10,302 nt of DNA from Chloroflexota bacterium (GCA_023406965.1 JAEXTI010000553.1:1-10302); one strand, 5' to 3'; positions 1 through 6,999 are shown, numbered from the stretch's first letter. Made by a program: numbers and translations. The notes: a model not told the origin generated them from the sequence alone.

Positions 1-2
1 TG

Positions 3-2570
3 GAGGAATGGGAACGCCTGGACGACATCAATGTGTCGGATTTGATGCGCTTTATCAAAGGCCCCGATTTTCCCACCGGCGGAATCATCTTGCAGCAAGA
101 AGAGGAGGGCGGGTTGCTCTCGGCTTATGGCAGCGGGCGCGGGCGGATCACCGTGCGCGGGCGTGTCCACACCGAGGATACAGGCCGCGGGCGAGGGCGG
201 TTGATTATCACCGAGTTGCCTTACCAGGTGAACAAAACCACTTTGATTGAGCGCATTGCGGAATTGGTGCGCGAGGGGCATTTGGAGGGGATTTCGGACT
301 TGCGGGATGAGTCCGACCGGCATGGCATGCGGGTGGTGATTGAGCTGAGCAAGGCCGGAGATCAGGAAAATGTGCTGCGCGCGCTGTATCACCGCACGCC
401 CTTGCAAACCACCTTTGGTATCACCCTGCTGGCCCTGGTGGATGGTGAGCCGCGTTTGCTGACCTTGAAGCAGGCTCTGCGCGTGTTCCTGGAGCATCGC
501 CTGGAAGTGGTCCGGCGGCGCAGTGAGTATGATTTGAGCAAGGCTCGCGCCCGCGCGCACATCCTGGAAGGCTTGCGCGTGGCGTTGAAGAACCTGGATG
601 AGGTGATTAACCTGATCCGCCAGGCGCCGGATGTTGAGACGGCCCGCCAACGGCTGATCAAACGCTTCAAATTGAGCGAAATCCAGGCTCAGTCGATTTT
701 GGATATGCAGTTGCGGCGTTTGGCTTCCCTGGAACGCAAGAAGATCGAAGACGAGTACAAGGAATTGCAGGCACAGATCAAAGAACTGGAAGCCTTGTTG
801 AAATCGCCCAAGAAGATGCGCGCGGTGGTGGAAGAAGAATTGGTCGCCATGAAGGCAGCCTATGATGACCGGCGCCGGACGCAAATCTTTGCCCTTAAGG
901 AAGGCGATTCGGCTGCCAGTTTGTTAACTACTACCGATATGACCCCCGCTGAGACAGTGTGGGTGGGCGTGACCATGGACGGGTTGATTGGGCGCACGGT
1001 GGGCGACGAACTGCCGCGCATTGCTGGGCGGGATGCTCCGCTGCGTTTGCTGCGCACCAATACGCACGAAACCCTGTACCTGGTCAACCGCCAGGGTCAG
1101 GCTTCGGCAGTTACAGTGCACACGCTTCCCGAGGTGCAGAGCTTTGCCGAAGGGGTTAGGCTGAATAAGGCCAGCGCGCTGAGCGAAGATGACTATCTGG
1201 CGGCGATGTTCACGGTGCCCACTGCCAACAGTGAAGGCTTTATCCTGACAGTAACTCGCCAGGGCATGTTGAAGAAATCGGCAGTCAGTGAGCTGCCTGG
1301 GCCTTCGTCACAGACGTTTACCCTGGCAAAAGTGAACGCCGAGGATGCCTTGCTGGACGTGCTGGTGACGGATGGAAAAGCGGAAATCGGCTTGTTCACC
1401 ACGCAAGGCATGGGGATTCGCTTCTCGGAAGACGAGGTGCGGCCAATGGGCCTGGTGGCGGCGGGGGTGATGGGTGTCAAGCTGGGCAATGTGGACGCCG
1501 TGGCTGCCCTGGTGCGCTGGGATGCCAAAGCGGATGTGATGTGGGTGGCTTCGGACGGAAAAGCCTGGCGCACCGCCGCGGCGGAATTCCCGCTGCAAGG
1601 TCGTTACGGGCAGGGCGTGATTGCTTGCAAGCCGCCTTTGGGCGTGCAGGTGGTGGCGGCGATGATCGGAAAGGCCTCAGACGGTGGTTTGCTGCACCTG
1701 GAGAAGCTGGCGGCGCGGAACGTGAAGATTGGAGACGTTCCGGCCGGCAAGCGCGGGGCCAAGGGCACCGAACTGGTGCCGGTGAAGGGCGGCGACTCGG
1801 TGGTGGGATTCACCCCGGTGCCTGTATTCAAGACGGCCCGCTCGACGGAAGATAAAGCGCCGCGGGTGAAAGAGTCGGTGGCGCAAGTAGCACTGCCTGG
1901 GCTGGAGTCAGACTCTAAACCCGCGCGCGGAGCAGCGGCTAAGAGCAAAGTAGCCCCTGCTGCGGCGGAGACTGCCACCCCGACCCGCGCGAAGAAGACG
2001 GCGGCCCCGGCGGCAGCCGAGAAACCTGCCCGAAAGGTGAAAGCGGCTGCGCCTGCAGCGGCGGCCCCGGCAAAAAGCAGCCGGGCCAAACCTTCGACGG
2101 CGGCGACTCCAGCAGAAGCCAAACCGGCCCGCGCTAAGAAAACGACTCCGGCGGAAGCTCCTGCCGCGGCTCCTGCCATGCGGACGCGCAAGGCGGCTAC
2201 GGCGGAGGTTCTGCCGGGGGTAAAGAAGACCGCTGCAGCGGCTGCTCCGGCGGCAAAGAAGCCTGCTGAGAAGAAAAGCTCGCCCGCCGCGGCGAAGCCC
2301 GCTGCAACCGGCACGCGGGGCAAAGCCACCGCTGCGACACCCGCCAAGACAACTCCGGCGGCTAAAACTGCCGCGAAGAAACCTGCCGAGAGCAGTCGGG
2401 CAACGACCCCCGCCAAAGCTACCCCGGCGGCGAAACCAGCCGGTGGCGCTTCAGCAGCAAAGAAACCAGCGACCAGCACGGCAACAGCTAAGAAGCCTGC
2501 TGCTTCGGAAAAGAAACCGGCGACAAGCACCCCGACAGCCAAGAAACCGGCGGCGAAGCCGAAAAAATAG
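3..2570 (+). CDS. gyrA: DNA gyrase (or topoisomerase IV) subunit A, 5'-truncated
   Basis: Type II topoisomerase A subunit, which cuts and rejoins DNA and, through its C-terminal domain, wraps it. The frame is open from base 3 with no start codon: the first codons (EEWERLDDINVSDLMRF) lead straight into the family motif GPDFPTGG (nt 60-83), so the GTG at 33 is internal. About 200 N-terminal residues, including the winged helix and catalytic Tyr, lie outside. Visible next are the conserved ITELPYQVNK and ISDLRDESDRHGMRVVIE, the QAQSILDMQLRRL helix and the coiled coil DEYKELQAQIKELEALL. A six-blade C-terminal domain follows (about nt 945-1830), then a 219-residue Ala/Lys/Pro-rich tail (about 1911-2567). 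The GyrA box expected at the end of blade 1 is degenerate (RIAGRDAPLR, nt 1017-1046), which leaves gyrA versus parC uncertain. No gyrB is in view. A strong hairpin lies just downstream. Confidence 0.85.
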   Translation, partial: EEWERLDDINVSDLMRFIKGPDFPTGGIILQQEEEGGLLSAYGSGRGRITVRGRVHTEDTGRGRGRLIITELPYQVNKTTLIERIAELVREGHLEGISDLRDESDRHGMRVVIELSKAGDQENVLRALYHRTPLQTTFGITLLALVDGEPRLLTLKQALRVFLEHRLEVVRRRSEYDLSKARARAHILEGLRVALKNLDEVINLIRQAPDVETARQRLIKRFKLSEIQAQSILDMQLRRLASLERKKIEDEYKELQAQIKELEALLKSPKKMRAVVEEELVAMKAAYDDRRRTQIFALKEGDSAASLLTTTDMTPAETVWVGVTMDGLIGRTVGDELPRIAGRDAPLRLLRTNTHETLYLVNRQGQASAVTVHTLPEVQSFAEGVRLNKASALSEDDYLAAMFTVPTANSEGFILTVTRQGMLKKSAVSELPGPSSQTFTLAKVNAEDALLDVLVTDGKAEIGLFTTQGMGIRFSEDEVRPMGLVAAGVMGVKLGNVDAVAALVRWDAKADVMWVASDGKAWRTAAAEFPLQGRYGQGVIACKPPLGVQVVAAMIGKASDGGLLHLEKLAARNVKIGDVPAGKRGAKGTELVPVKGGDSVVGFTPVPVFKTARSTEDKAPRVKESVAQVALPGLESDSKPARGAAAKSKVAPAAAETATPTRAKKTAAPAAAEKPARKVKAAAPAAAAPAKSSRAKPSTAATPAEAKPARAKKTTPAEAPAAAPAMRTRKAATAEVLPGVKKTAAAAAPAAKKPAEKKSSPAAAKPAATGTRGKATAATPAKTTPAAKTAAKKPAESSRATTPAKATPAAKPAGGASAAKKPATSTATAKKPAASEKKPATSTPTAKKPAAKPKK
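2460..2561 (+). repeat. Two tandem 51-bp imperfect repeats inside the gyrA tail
   Basis: Two consecutive 17-codon units, 2460-2510 and 2511-2561, encode KKPATSTATAKKPAASE and KKPATSTPTAKKPAAKP. They differ at three amino-acid positions and at several further bases. They form the end of the low-complexity Ala/Lys/Pro-rich tail and suggest growth of the tail by local duplication. Confidence 0.75.
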
Positions 2571-2581
2571 ATGCTACAAGA

Positions 2582-2615
2582 AGACCCTAAGGGTTTCGGA
2601 AAACCCTTAGGGTCT
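2582..2615. terminator. Perfect 15-bp stem hairpin, probable bidirectional terminator
   Basis: AGACCCTAAGGGTTT (2582-2596) and AAACCCTTAGGGTCT (2601-2615) are exact reverse complements separated by the tetraloop CGGA. The hairpin starts 12 bases after the gyrA stop codon, in the gap between gyrA (+) and the last gene of the minus-strand operon, so it can serve both converging units. The downstream sequence CGTTTG is only weakly U-rich on the plus strand and the minus-strand side is also poor in U, so the terminator role rests on stem strength and position. Confidence 0.7.
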
Positions 2616-2620
2616 CGTTT

Positions 2621-2648
2621 GTGGTGGCAATTCATGAATTGCCCCTAC
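2621..2648. repeat. REP-like palindrome centred on TTCATGAA
   Basis: An exact 18-bp palindrome GGCAATTCATGAATTGCC occupies 2626-2643. The flanks extend it to 28 bp with two mismatched pairs (GTGGT at left against CCTAC at right, where GTAGG would be perfect). I recall intergenic palindromes of the type GTAGGGGC...GCCCCTAC with this ATTCATGAAT centre as dispersed repeats in cyanobacteria and Chloroflexota; that is from memory, not a search. It sits six bases beyond the gyrA hairpin and 13 bases past the end of the minus-strand operon. Confidence 0.6.
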
Positions 2649-2661
2649 ACCCGAATTGACG

Positions 2662-3768
2662 TTACCCAATTTTGAATGCGCTGTAATGGTAGAGGATTTT
2701 CTCGTCCAGCAGGGTGATGGTATCCCGGCCCTGGGGGATTTTGGCTTTGTCTGAATCAGCCTTCCAGGTGAAAGAGCGACCAAAGAGGGTTTTGGTTTGG
2801 CCGGTGAGGGCGAAGCGCGCATTGGGAAACTGCTGGTCAAGCCATTGGTTGGCCCAGGAGCGGATGGATAGAGGGCCTTGGAGGGTGCGCTCGGCGGTGA
2901 TGTGTACGGCCTTGGGGTGGTAGAGGGCAGCCAGGGCAGGAAAATCACGGGCGTTCAATGCGTCGAAGTACTGCTCGAGCAGGTCCTTGGGCGGCGCGGG
3001 GGGCTTTTCCGGCTCGGGCAGCCCGGGTTGGGCGATGATCTCCCAGAACTCGGGCAGATCGCGGCGGCACTGTTCCCACACCCAGAAGTTGGTTCCCGGC
3101 AGGCCGATCTCTTCGACCGTGCGCAGGTATTCGGTCAGGTCGGCAGTAGTGGGCTTCCAGCCGCCCCATTTATAGGCCGCGCCGGTGGGGAAGATGGGCC
3201 GGACGGGGGTCAGGTTGCGGTACTCGCGCACGGTGCGCTTGAGCTGGTCGCCGGGGTTGTGGGATTTTTCCCAGTAAACCTGGGGCATGGAAAAGTCAAC
3301 GTGCTCGAGGAACACTCTCCAGGGCAGAGCCATGTGGAGGGTGGGGAAGCGGAAGGTGGAAAGCGCAATGGGCAACGACGGAATAGCGGCGCGTAGGTCG
3401 CCACAGTAACGTTTCGCGGCTTCGGAGCGGCGGGGCTGCTCGTATTCGATTTCCGCGTCGATGACAAAGCCATCCAAATCCAGGGCCTGGATGCGGCGAA
3501 CAGCCATTTGGGCCTCGCGGGCAGGTTCGGAGCCGTAGATATACTGCCAGCCCCAGGCCTGAATGCCTCGCGAGCGCAGCGCTTTGACTAACGGAGGTAC
3601 AAGATCGACGCCGGAGGGGGTAACGTTATAGGGTTGGTACCAATCGGCGACTTTGATCAGAACGTGGCTGAGGCGAGCCTGCAGGGCGGTTTCGGCGATG
3701 CGTTCAGGGTCACCGCCCTCGCAGTTTTGGATTTTCCAGATGTAGAAGCCACGTCCGTTGAGATTCAT
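2662..3768 (-). CDS. TIM-barrel glycosidase-like protein fused to an NTF2/SnoaL-like domain
   Basis: 368-residue protein of unknown function. Residues about 5-250 look like a glycoside-hydrolase-type TIM barrel: GRGFYIW at the first strand, LSHVLIKVADW, then LDGFVIDAEIEYE with a D104-A-E106 pair in a typical catalytic-strand position, MPQVYW (161-166) and NFWVWEQ (227-233) at late strands. A Pro-rich linker (251-261) leads to an NTF2/SnoaL-like domain (about 262-368; LLEQYFDALNARDFPALAALYHPKAVHI). No signal peptide is visible, so the protein appears cytoplasmic. The ATG at 3768 lies in an ATGA overlap with the stop of the upstream HD gene, so translational coupling is likely; no separate ribosome binding site is visible. 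It is the last gene of the probable operon. The fold assignments are by motif and are tentative; the substrate is unknown. Confidence 0.7.
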   Translation of the reverse strand: MNLNGRGFYIWKIQNCEGGDPERIAETALQARLSHVLIKVADWYQPYNVTPSGVDLVPPLVKALRSRGIQAWGWQYIYGSEPAREAQMAVRRIQALDLDGFVIDAEIEYEQPRRSEAAKRYCGDLRAAIPSLPIALSTFRFPTLHMALPWRVFLEHVDFSMPQVYWEKSHNPGDQLKRTVREYRNLTPVRPIFPTGAAYKWGGWKPTTADLTEYLRTVEEIGLPGTNFWVWEQCRRDLPEFWEIIAQPGLPEPEKPPAPPKDLLEQYFDALNARDFPALAALYHPKAVHITAERTLQGPLSIRSWANQWLDQQFPNARFALTGQTKTLFGRSFTWKADSDKAKIPQGRDTITLLDEKILYHYSAFKIG

Positions 3769-4334
3769 GCCGGGGGTAGGTTGCCCTCGAGGCCGAGTTG
3801 AGGGGCGATGCGGCGCATGGCAAGGATCACGTTATCAACGTGCTCCCACAGTTCCACCCCAAAATCGGCTGCCGCTTCGGCCATTTCCTCGCGATTGGTC
3901 CCGGCGGCAAAGGCTTTGTCCTTCCATTTCTTTTTGACGGAGGAAGCGGTGAGATCGTACAGGGAGCGAGAAGGGCGCACCAGGGCTACGGCGGTGATCA
4001 AGCCGGTGATTTCATCACAGGCCATGAGAGCTTTTTCCATGACGGAGACGCGCTCCACGCCGCATTGCCCGTGGGAGAGAATGGCGCGGATGATTTCTTC
4101 GGAAACGCCGCGCTCGCGCAAGATGGGCGCGCCTGCGAGGGGATGCCCTTCCAGCGTGGGGTGAATTTCCCAATCAAAGTCGTGCAGCAGCCCGGTGATG
4201 CCCCACAACTCGACATCCTGGCCGAGTTTCTCGGCGTAAAAGCGCATGGCGGCTTCCACGCAGAGCATGTGGTTGATCAGCCCGGGAGCCTGGATGTATT
4301 CTTGAACGATTGCTAAAGCCTGGTTGCGATCCAT
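3765..4334 (-). CDS. HD-domain protein (predicted metal-dependent phosphohydrolase)
   Basis: 189-residue HD-superfamily protein of the short single-domain type. The metal-binding pattern is visible: H22 in NHMLCVEAAM, the H51-D52 doublet in WGITGLLHDFDWE, H64 in GHPLAGAPILRE, H88 in RAILSHGQ, and D107 in ACDEITGL. Proteins of this family hydrolyse phosphate esters, often of nucleotides; the substrate here cannot be read from sequence. The ATG at 4334 is preceded by GGAGG (4339-4343) with 4 bases between, the clearest ribosome binding site in this operon. It starts 47 bases after the SanA-like gene and its stop overlaps the next gene by 4 bases (ATGA). Many relatives carry an HDIG-type annotation. 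Confidence 0.85.
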   Translation of the reverse strand: MDRNQALAIVQEYIQAPGLINHMLCVEAAMRFYAEKLGQDVELWGITGLLHDFDWEIHPTLEGHPLAGAPILRERGVSEEIIRAILSHGQCGVERVSVMEKALMACDEITGLITAVALVRPSRSLYDLTASSVKKKWKDKAFAAGTNREEMAEAAADFGVELWEHVDNVILAMRRIAPQLGLEGNLPPA

Positions 4335-4338
4335 CGAT

Positions 4339-4343
4339 CCTCC
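4339..4343 (-). promoter_or_regulatory. Ribosome binding site of the HD-domain gene
   Basis: CCTCC on the plus strand reads GGAGG on the minus strand, 4 bases before the ATG at 4334. It fixes the start of the HD gene. Confidence 0.7.
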
Positions 4344-4381
4344 ATTGGGGTAAGATGCAAGATTAATGCCACCGCTCTAGT

Positions 4382-5056
4382 TTATTCGGAGCGGACGGTA
4401 TCGTCAGATGGGAAAATGGGCTCGAAATTGCCCAACACGGGCAGCGGTTTGGTCACCCAGGCTTCTACCAGGGCGACCAACGTGGCGGGGGTTTCGCGGA
4501 TGTTCCAGATGACGCGGGAACTGCGCCAATAGACGCGGCGGTCTGCATCGACGCCCACGGCGTGGATGCCCATCTGGTTGCACAGGAAGACGGCCCGGGG
4601 TAGGTGGAACTTTTGAGTGACCAGGATAACGTTATCCAGCCCAAAGATAGCTCCGGCGCGGTAGCAGGTATCGTAAGTGCGGCGACCGGCGTAATCGAGG
4701 ACGATGTCTTCGGCGGGAACGCCCAGCTCGACAGCGTAGTTGAGCATGGCGGCAGGCTCGTTGTAATCGACGAAGCGGTTGTCGCCGCTCATGAGGATCT
4801 TTTCTACCTTCCCGGCAAAGTACAACTGGGCGGCGGTAGCCACCCGGTCGCGCAGGACGGGGGTGGGGGAACCATCGCGATAGAGGCCCGCGCCAAAGAC
4901 CACAGCGGCGGGCGCGGAAGGCGCATCATCCAGCGAATAGGTGCGCGGGGCAGCGTAGAGCAAGGTGACCAGGCGCGGGATGCCAAAGATCAAGATCGCG
5001 GCGATGGTAACGTACCAGAACAGATTCCAGATCATTTTTATGAATTTTTTAAACAT
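4382..5056 (-). CDS. SanA-like DUF218/YdcF-family membrane-anchored protein
   Basis: 224-residue protein of the DUF218 superfamily, closest in layout to E. coli SanA, a single-pass inner-membrane protein linked to envelope barrier function and vancomycin resistance at high temperature. One N-terminal membrane segment (about 9-34) is followed by the family core: VVFGAGLYRDGSPTPVLRDR (52-71), ILMSGDNR (87-94), YNEPAAM (98-104), GRRTYDTCYRA (124-134) and LVTQKFHLPRA (145-155). Start choice: the frame can also begin with TTG at 5062, but the ATG at 5056 is preferred; no convincing Shine-Dalgarno sequence precedes either. It lies 33 bases downstream of the lipoprotein gene in the same direction. 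The biochemical activity of the family is not settled. Confidence 0.85.
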   Translation of the reverse strand: MFKKFIKMIWNLFWYVTIAAILIFGIPRLVTLLYAAPRTYSLDDAPSAPAAVVFGAGLYRDGSPTPVLRDRVATAAQLYFAGKVEKILMSGDNRFVDYNEPAAMLNYAVELGVPAEDIVLDYAGRRTYDTCYRAGAIFGLDNVILVTQKFHLPRAVFLCNQMGIHAVGVDADRRVYWRSSRVIWNIRETPATLVALVEAWVTKPLPVLGNFEPIFPSDDTVRSE

Positions 5057-5089
5057 AGGCAAAGGTTGAAATGCGCCTGGGGGAACGGC

Positions 5090-6175
5090 TTACTTGCCGA
5101 TCAGTTGTCCCAGGTTTAGATCGATGGCCTCAACCAATTGGCGCAGCGGATCGTAGGTGGTGTCGTCGATGGCGCGCAGGGCTTCCACTTGATATTCGCC
5201 TGCCGACGCAGTGAGCAAGTCGCGGCCTGCCGGGGTTCCGGCAAGGTCGAGAAAAGCGGTGGTCAGGCTGTAACGCATCTCTTCGGGCATGCCGGAGAGG
5301 TAGGAGAGGTTGAGGTTGGGGATGACCGCGTCACTCTGGTAGAGGATGACGACGCGGTTTTGGGCGTCCAGCAGATCGCGGAGGACGCTATCCGAGGTGC
5401 GCGGGTCGCCGGAGATAGAGAAGGTAGCGCCGAAGTCGCACACGCCCTGGATATACAGTGCCCGAACCACGGCGGGGTGGCTTTGGACGAAGGCGGGTTC
5501 CAAGACGGGCACCTGGGCGTTAGCCAGCAGCCCGGCGGGGACCACGTAGCCGGCGGTGGAGCCGGGGTCGACATAACAGGGACGCTTGCCGGCCAGTTGG
5601 GCCAGGGCCACGGCGGGTTCGGCGGTGTTGTTACCGCTAATCGGGTCGTAGTAGGGGGTGAACCCAGAAGCCGTGTGGGCCATGACCTGGGTTCCGTAAA
5701 GATAGACGCCGAAGTGGTTGGTGAGTAGGGCGGCTTCGGCAATGCCGCGCCGGGCAGCCAGCAGATAGGTGAGCGGCGGCATCCAGGTGATGTGGGCATC
5801 GCCATTGGACAGGTTGAGGAGAACGTCGTCGTAGGTGGCGAATTTACGGGCGGTGACGGTGAGCCCGGTGAGGCTGGTGAGTTGGGCGGCTAGATCCTGG
5901 CTGGGCACGAAGGAATCGGGGGCTGTGCCGGTGACCACTGTCAGGATGAGCGGGTTGCCTGGACTGCCCAGGGGGTGCGGGGTGACCGTCGGAGTGAGCG
6001 TGGGGGTGGGCGTGGGGGTGTAGGCCGGTTCGGGACCGACTTCGGGGTCTTCGCCCAGGCAGCCGCTGAGCAGCGCCATGCACAAGAGCAAGGCCGCAAA
6101 AGCCCGGAGGATAGGCTGCCTTCGGCTGCGCGTGGCTGCCGGATGAGTAACGATGGGGTCAGAAGAGTGTTTCAA
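5090..6175 (-). CDS. PhnD-like (phosphate/phosphonate-type) ABC substrate-binding lipoprotein
   Basis: 361-residue surface lipoprotein. A cationic N-terminus (RSRRQ), hydrophobic stretch and lipobox L36-S-G-C39 mark a type II signal peptide; a Thr/Pro-rich linker (about 52-67) follows. The mature domain resembles the PhnD family of ABC substrate-binding proteins: GNPLILTVVTGT, LTSLTGLTVTARKFATYDDVLLNLSNGDAHITWM, GKRPCYVDPGSTAGYVVPAGLL, and a late TPAGRDLL...DDTTYDPLRQLVEAID segment. The ligand (phosphonate, phosphite or another small anion) cannot be told, and no permease or ATPase gene is in the window. The predicted start is TTG at 6175; a TATAAT on the same strand ends 8 bases before it, consistent with a leaderless message. 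No in-frame ATG exists before the one inside the signal peptide (residue 33). First gene of the four-gene minus-strand unit. Confidence 0.8.
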   Translation of the reverse strand: MKHSSDPIVTHPAATRSRRQPILRAFAALLLCMALLSGCLGEDPEVGPEPAYTPTPTPTLTPTVTPHPLGSPGNPLILTVVTGTAPDSFVPSQDLAAQLTSLTGLTVTARKFATYDDVLLNLSNGDAHITWMPPLTYLLAARRGIAEAALLTNHFGVYLYGTQVMAHTASGFTPYYDPISGNNTAEPAVALAQLAGKRPCYVDPGSTAGYVVPAGLLANAQVPVLEPAFVQSHPAVVRALYIQGVCDFGATFSISGDPRTSDSVLRDLLDAQNRVVILYQSDAVIPNLNLSYLSGMPEEMRYSLTTAFLDLAGTPAGRDLLTASAGEYQVEALRAIDDTTYDPLRQLVEAIDLNLGQLIGK

Positions 6176-6183
6176 TGGAATGG

Positions 6184-6189
6184 ATTATA
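6184..6189 (-). promoter_or_regulatory. -10 box of the PhnD-like operon, leaderless-type
   Basis: The plus-strand ATTATA reads TATAAT on the minus strand. Eight bases (CCATTCCA) separate it from the TTG start at 6175, so a normal +1 would fall at or next to the start codon. No good -35 is visible. It overlaps the plus-strand box 6186-6191. Confidence 0.55.
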
Positions 6190-6191
6190 AT
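6186..6191 (+). promoter_or_regulatory. -10 box for the DUF4230 gene
   Basis: An exact TATAAT on the plus strand, placing a start site near 6198 and leaving a short leader with AGGAG (6206-6210) 8 bases before the ATG at 6219. No convincing -35 hexamer is seen. It shares four bases with the minus-strand -10 box. Confidence 0.5.
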
Positions 6192-6218
6192 CAATAAGTA
6201 GGGAAAGGAGTAGCAATC

Positions 6219-6890
6219 ATGGATCGAAGGAAAGGCGCGTTGTTGATTGGCTCGCTGGTGTTGCTGGCGATCATCGGCGTTGGCATGATCTTTTTGGTGA
6301 AGACGATGATGGAAAACACGGTGAAAGCCGCCGTGCAGCCGTTTGAACAGGCCAACCAGACCGTGCAGACCAAGGTGGCGGAATTTATGAATCCCACGCC
6401 GACGGTCATACCGGACCCGATCACCATCATCCAGGAGGTGCGCTCGCTGGCCCGGCTGGAAACCATCCAATACAGCGTGGAGAAGGTGATCACGGCTGAG
6501 ATTGGGCAGAACGAGTTGGGCTTTTTGTTTGGCGACCGGCTGCTGTTTGTGGGGCACGGGGTGGTCATTGGGGGCGTGGACCTGGAAAAAATGATGCCGG
6601 AAGACCTGTGGATTAAGGATACCATCGTGTACGTGCGCTTGCCGGAGCCGGAAGTGTTCATCGCGGCCCTGGATAATGAGAAATCGTATGTGTATGACCG
6701 CGAGACGGGCTTGTTGACCAAGGGGGATGTGAACCTGGAGAAGACGGCACGCGAGGCAGCCGAGAATGAAATCCTCAAGGCGGCCGTGGAGGACGGGATT
6801 TTGGACCTGGCGCGGCAAAATGCCGAGAATTATCTGGGGCGCTTGCTGCGCGGGTTGGGCTTTGGAGATGTGGTGTTTGTGAAAGAATGA
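6219..6890 (+). CDS. Membrane-anchored DUF4230 protein
   Basis: 223-residue protein. Basic start MDRRKG, one membrane segment (about 7-28), then a helical stretch MMENTVKAAVQPFEQANQTVQTKV written in pieces as residues 30-53, a short Thr/Pro linker (59-66, NPTPTVIP), and the DUF4230 domain from about residue 75 to the end: LARLETIQYSVEKVI, FLFGDRLLFVGHGVVIGGVD, DTIVYVRLPEPEV, and a C-terminal helix AENEILKAAVEDGILDLARQ followed by NAENYLGRLLRGLGF. Most of the protein should lie outside the membrane. AGGAG at 6206-6210 supports the ATG at 6219. It is divergently transcribed from the lipoprotein operon, 43 bases between starts. The role of DUF4230 is unknown. No clear terminator follows; a weak GCCC/GGGC pair with TTTT lies at 6897-6930. 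Confidence 0.85.
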   Translation: MDRRKGALLIGSLVLLAIIGVGMIFLVKTMMENTVKAAVQPFEQANQTVQTKVAEFMNPTPTVIPDPITIIQEVRSLARLETIQYSVEKVITAEIGQNELGFLFGDRLLFVGHGVVIGGVDLEKMMPEDLWIKDTIVYVRLPEPEVFIAALDNEKSYVYDRETGLLTKGDVNLEKTAREAAENEILKAAVEDGILDLARQNAENYLGRLLRGLGFGDVVFVKE

Positions 6891-6971
6891 TTCCTTGCCC
6901 TTATCCCTAACTTCTGGCTTCGGGCTTTTACATTAAGTGAGCCGTTCTGCCTCTATCCTAACGAATAATTG

Positions 6972-6999
6972 TTGCTGTGTTTTTCAAGGTGGCTATAAT
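6972..6999 (+). promoter_or_regulatory. Promoter of the AT-rich orphan gene, leaderless-type
   Basis: TTGCTG (6972-6977), 16 bases, TATAAT (6994-6999), then CGTATT and ATG at 7006. The -10 box ends 6 bases before the start codon, so transcription should begin at or beside the A of ATG. This also argues against the longer reading frame opening at 6937. Confidence 0.6.

Noticed and set aside
33..35. GTG as a start codon for the topoisomerase gene
   Set aside because: The frame is open upstream to base 3 with family-like sequence, and the product would begin in the middle of the catalytic core. It is a truncated gene at the window edge.
1604..2635. A 343-residue open frame on the minus strand, antisense to the gyrA tail
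   Set aside because: It is the mirror of a low-complexity GCC/AAG-rich coding region, so long stop-free antisense frames are expected. It also runs through the terminator hairpin and the palindrome, and its Ala/Gly/Phe-rich product has no recognisable domain.
5057..5062. TTG at 5062 as the start of the SanA-like gene
   Set aside because: An ATG lies two codons downstream with no ribosome site favouring either. The ATG is the more usual choice; the difference does not affect the product.
5985..6035. A possible short tandem repeat (GTGGGGGTGGGCGT-like)
   Set aside because: It is the antisense of the codons for the Thr/Pro linker of the PhnD-like lipoprotein, so it is explained by coding for a low-complexity linker.
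6897..6930. A terminator after the DUF4230 gene
   Set aside because: Only a 4-bp GCCC/GGGC pair around a loop of more than 20 bases precedes the TTTT run, too weak to call.
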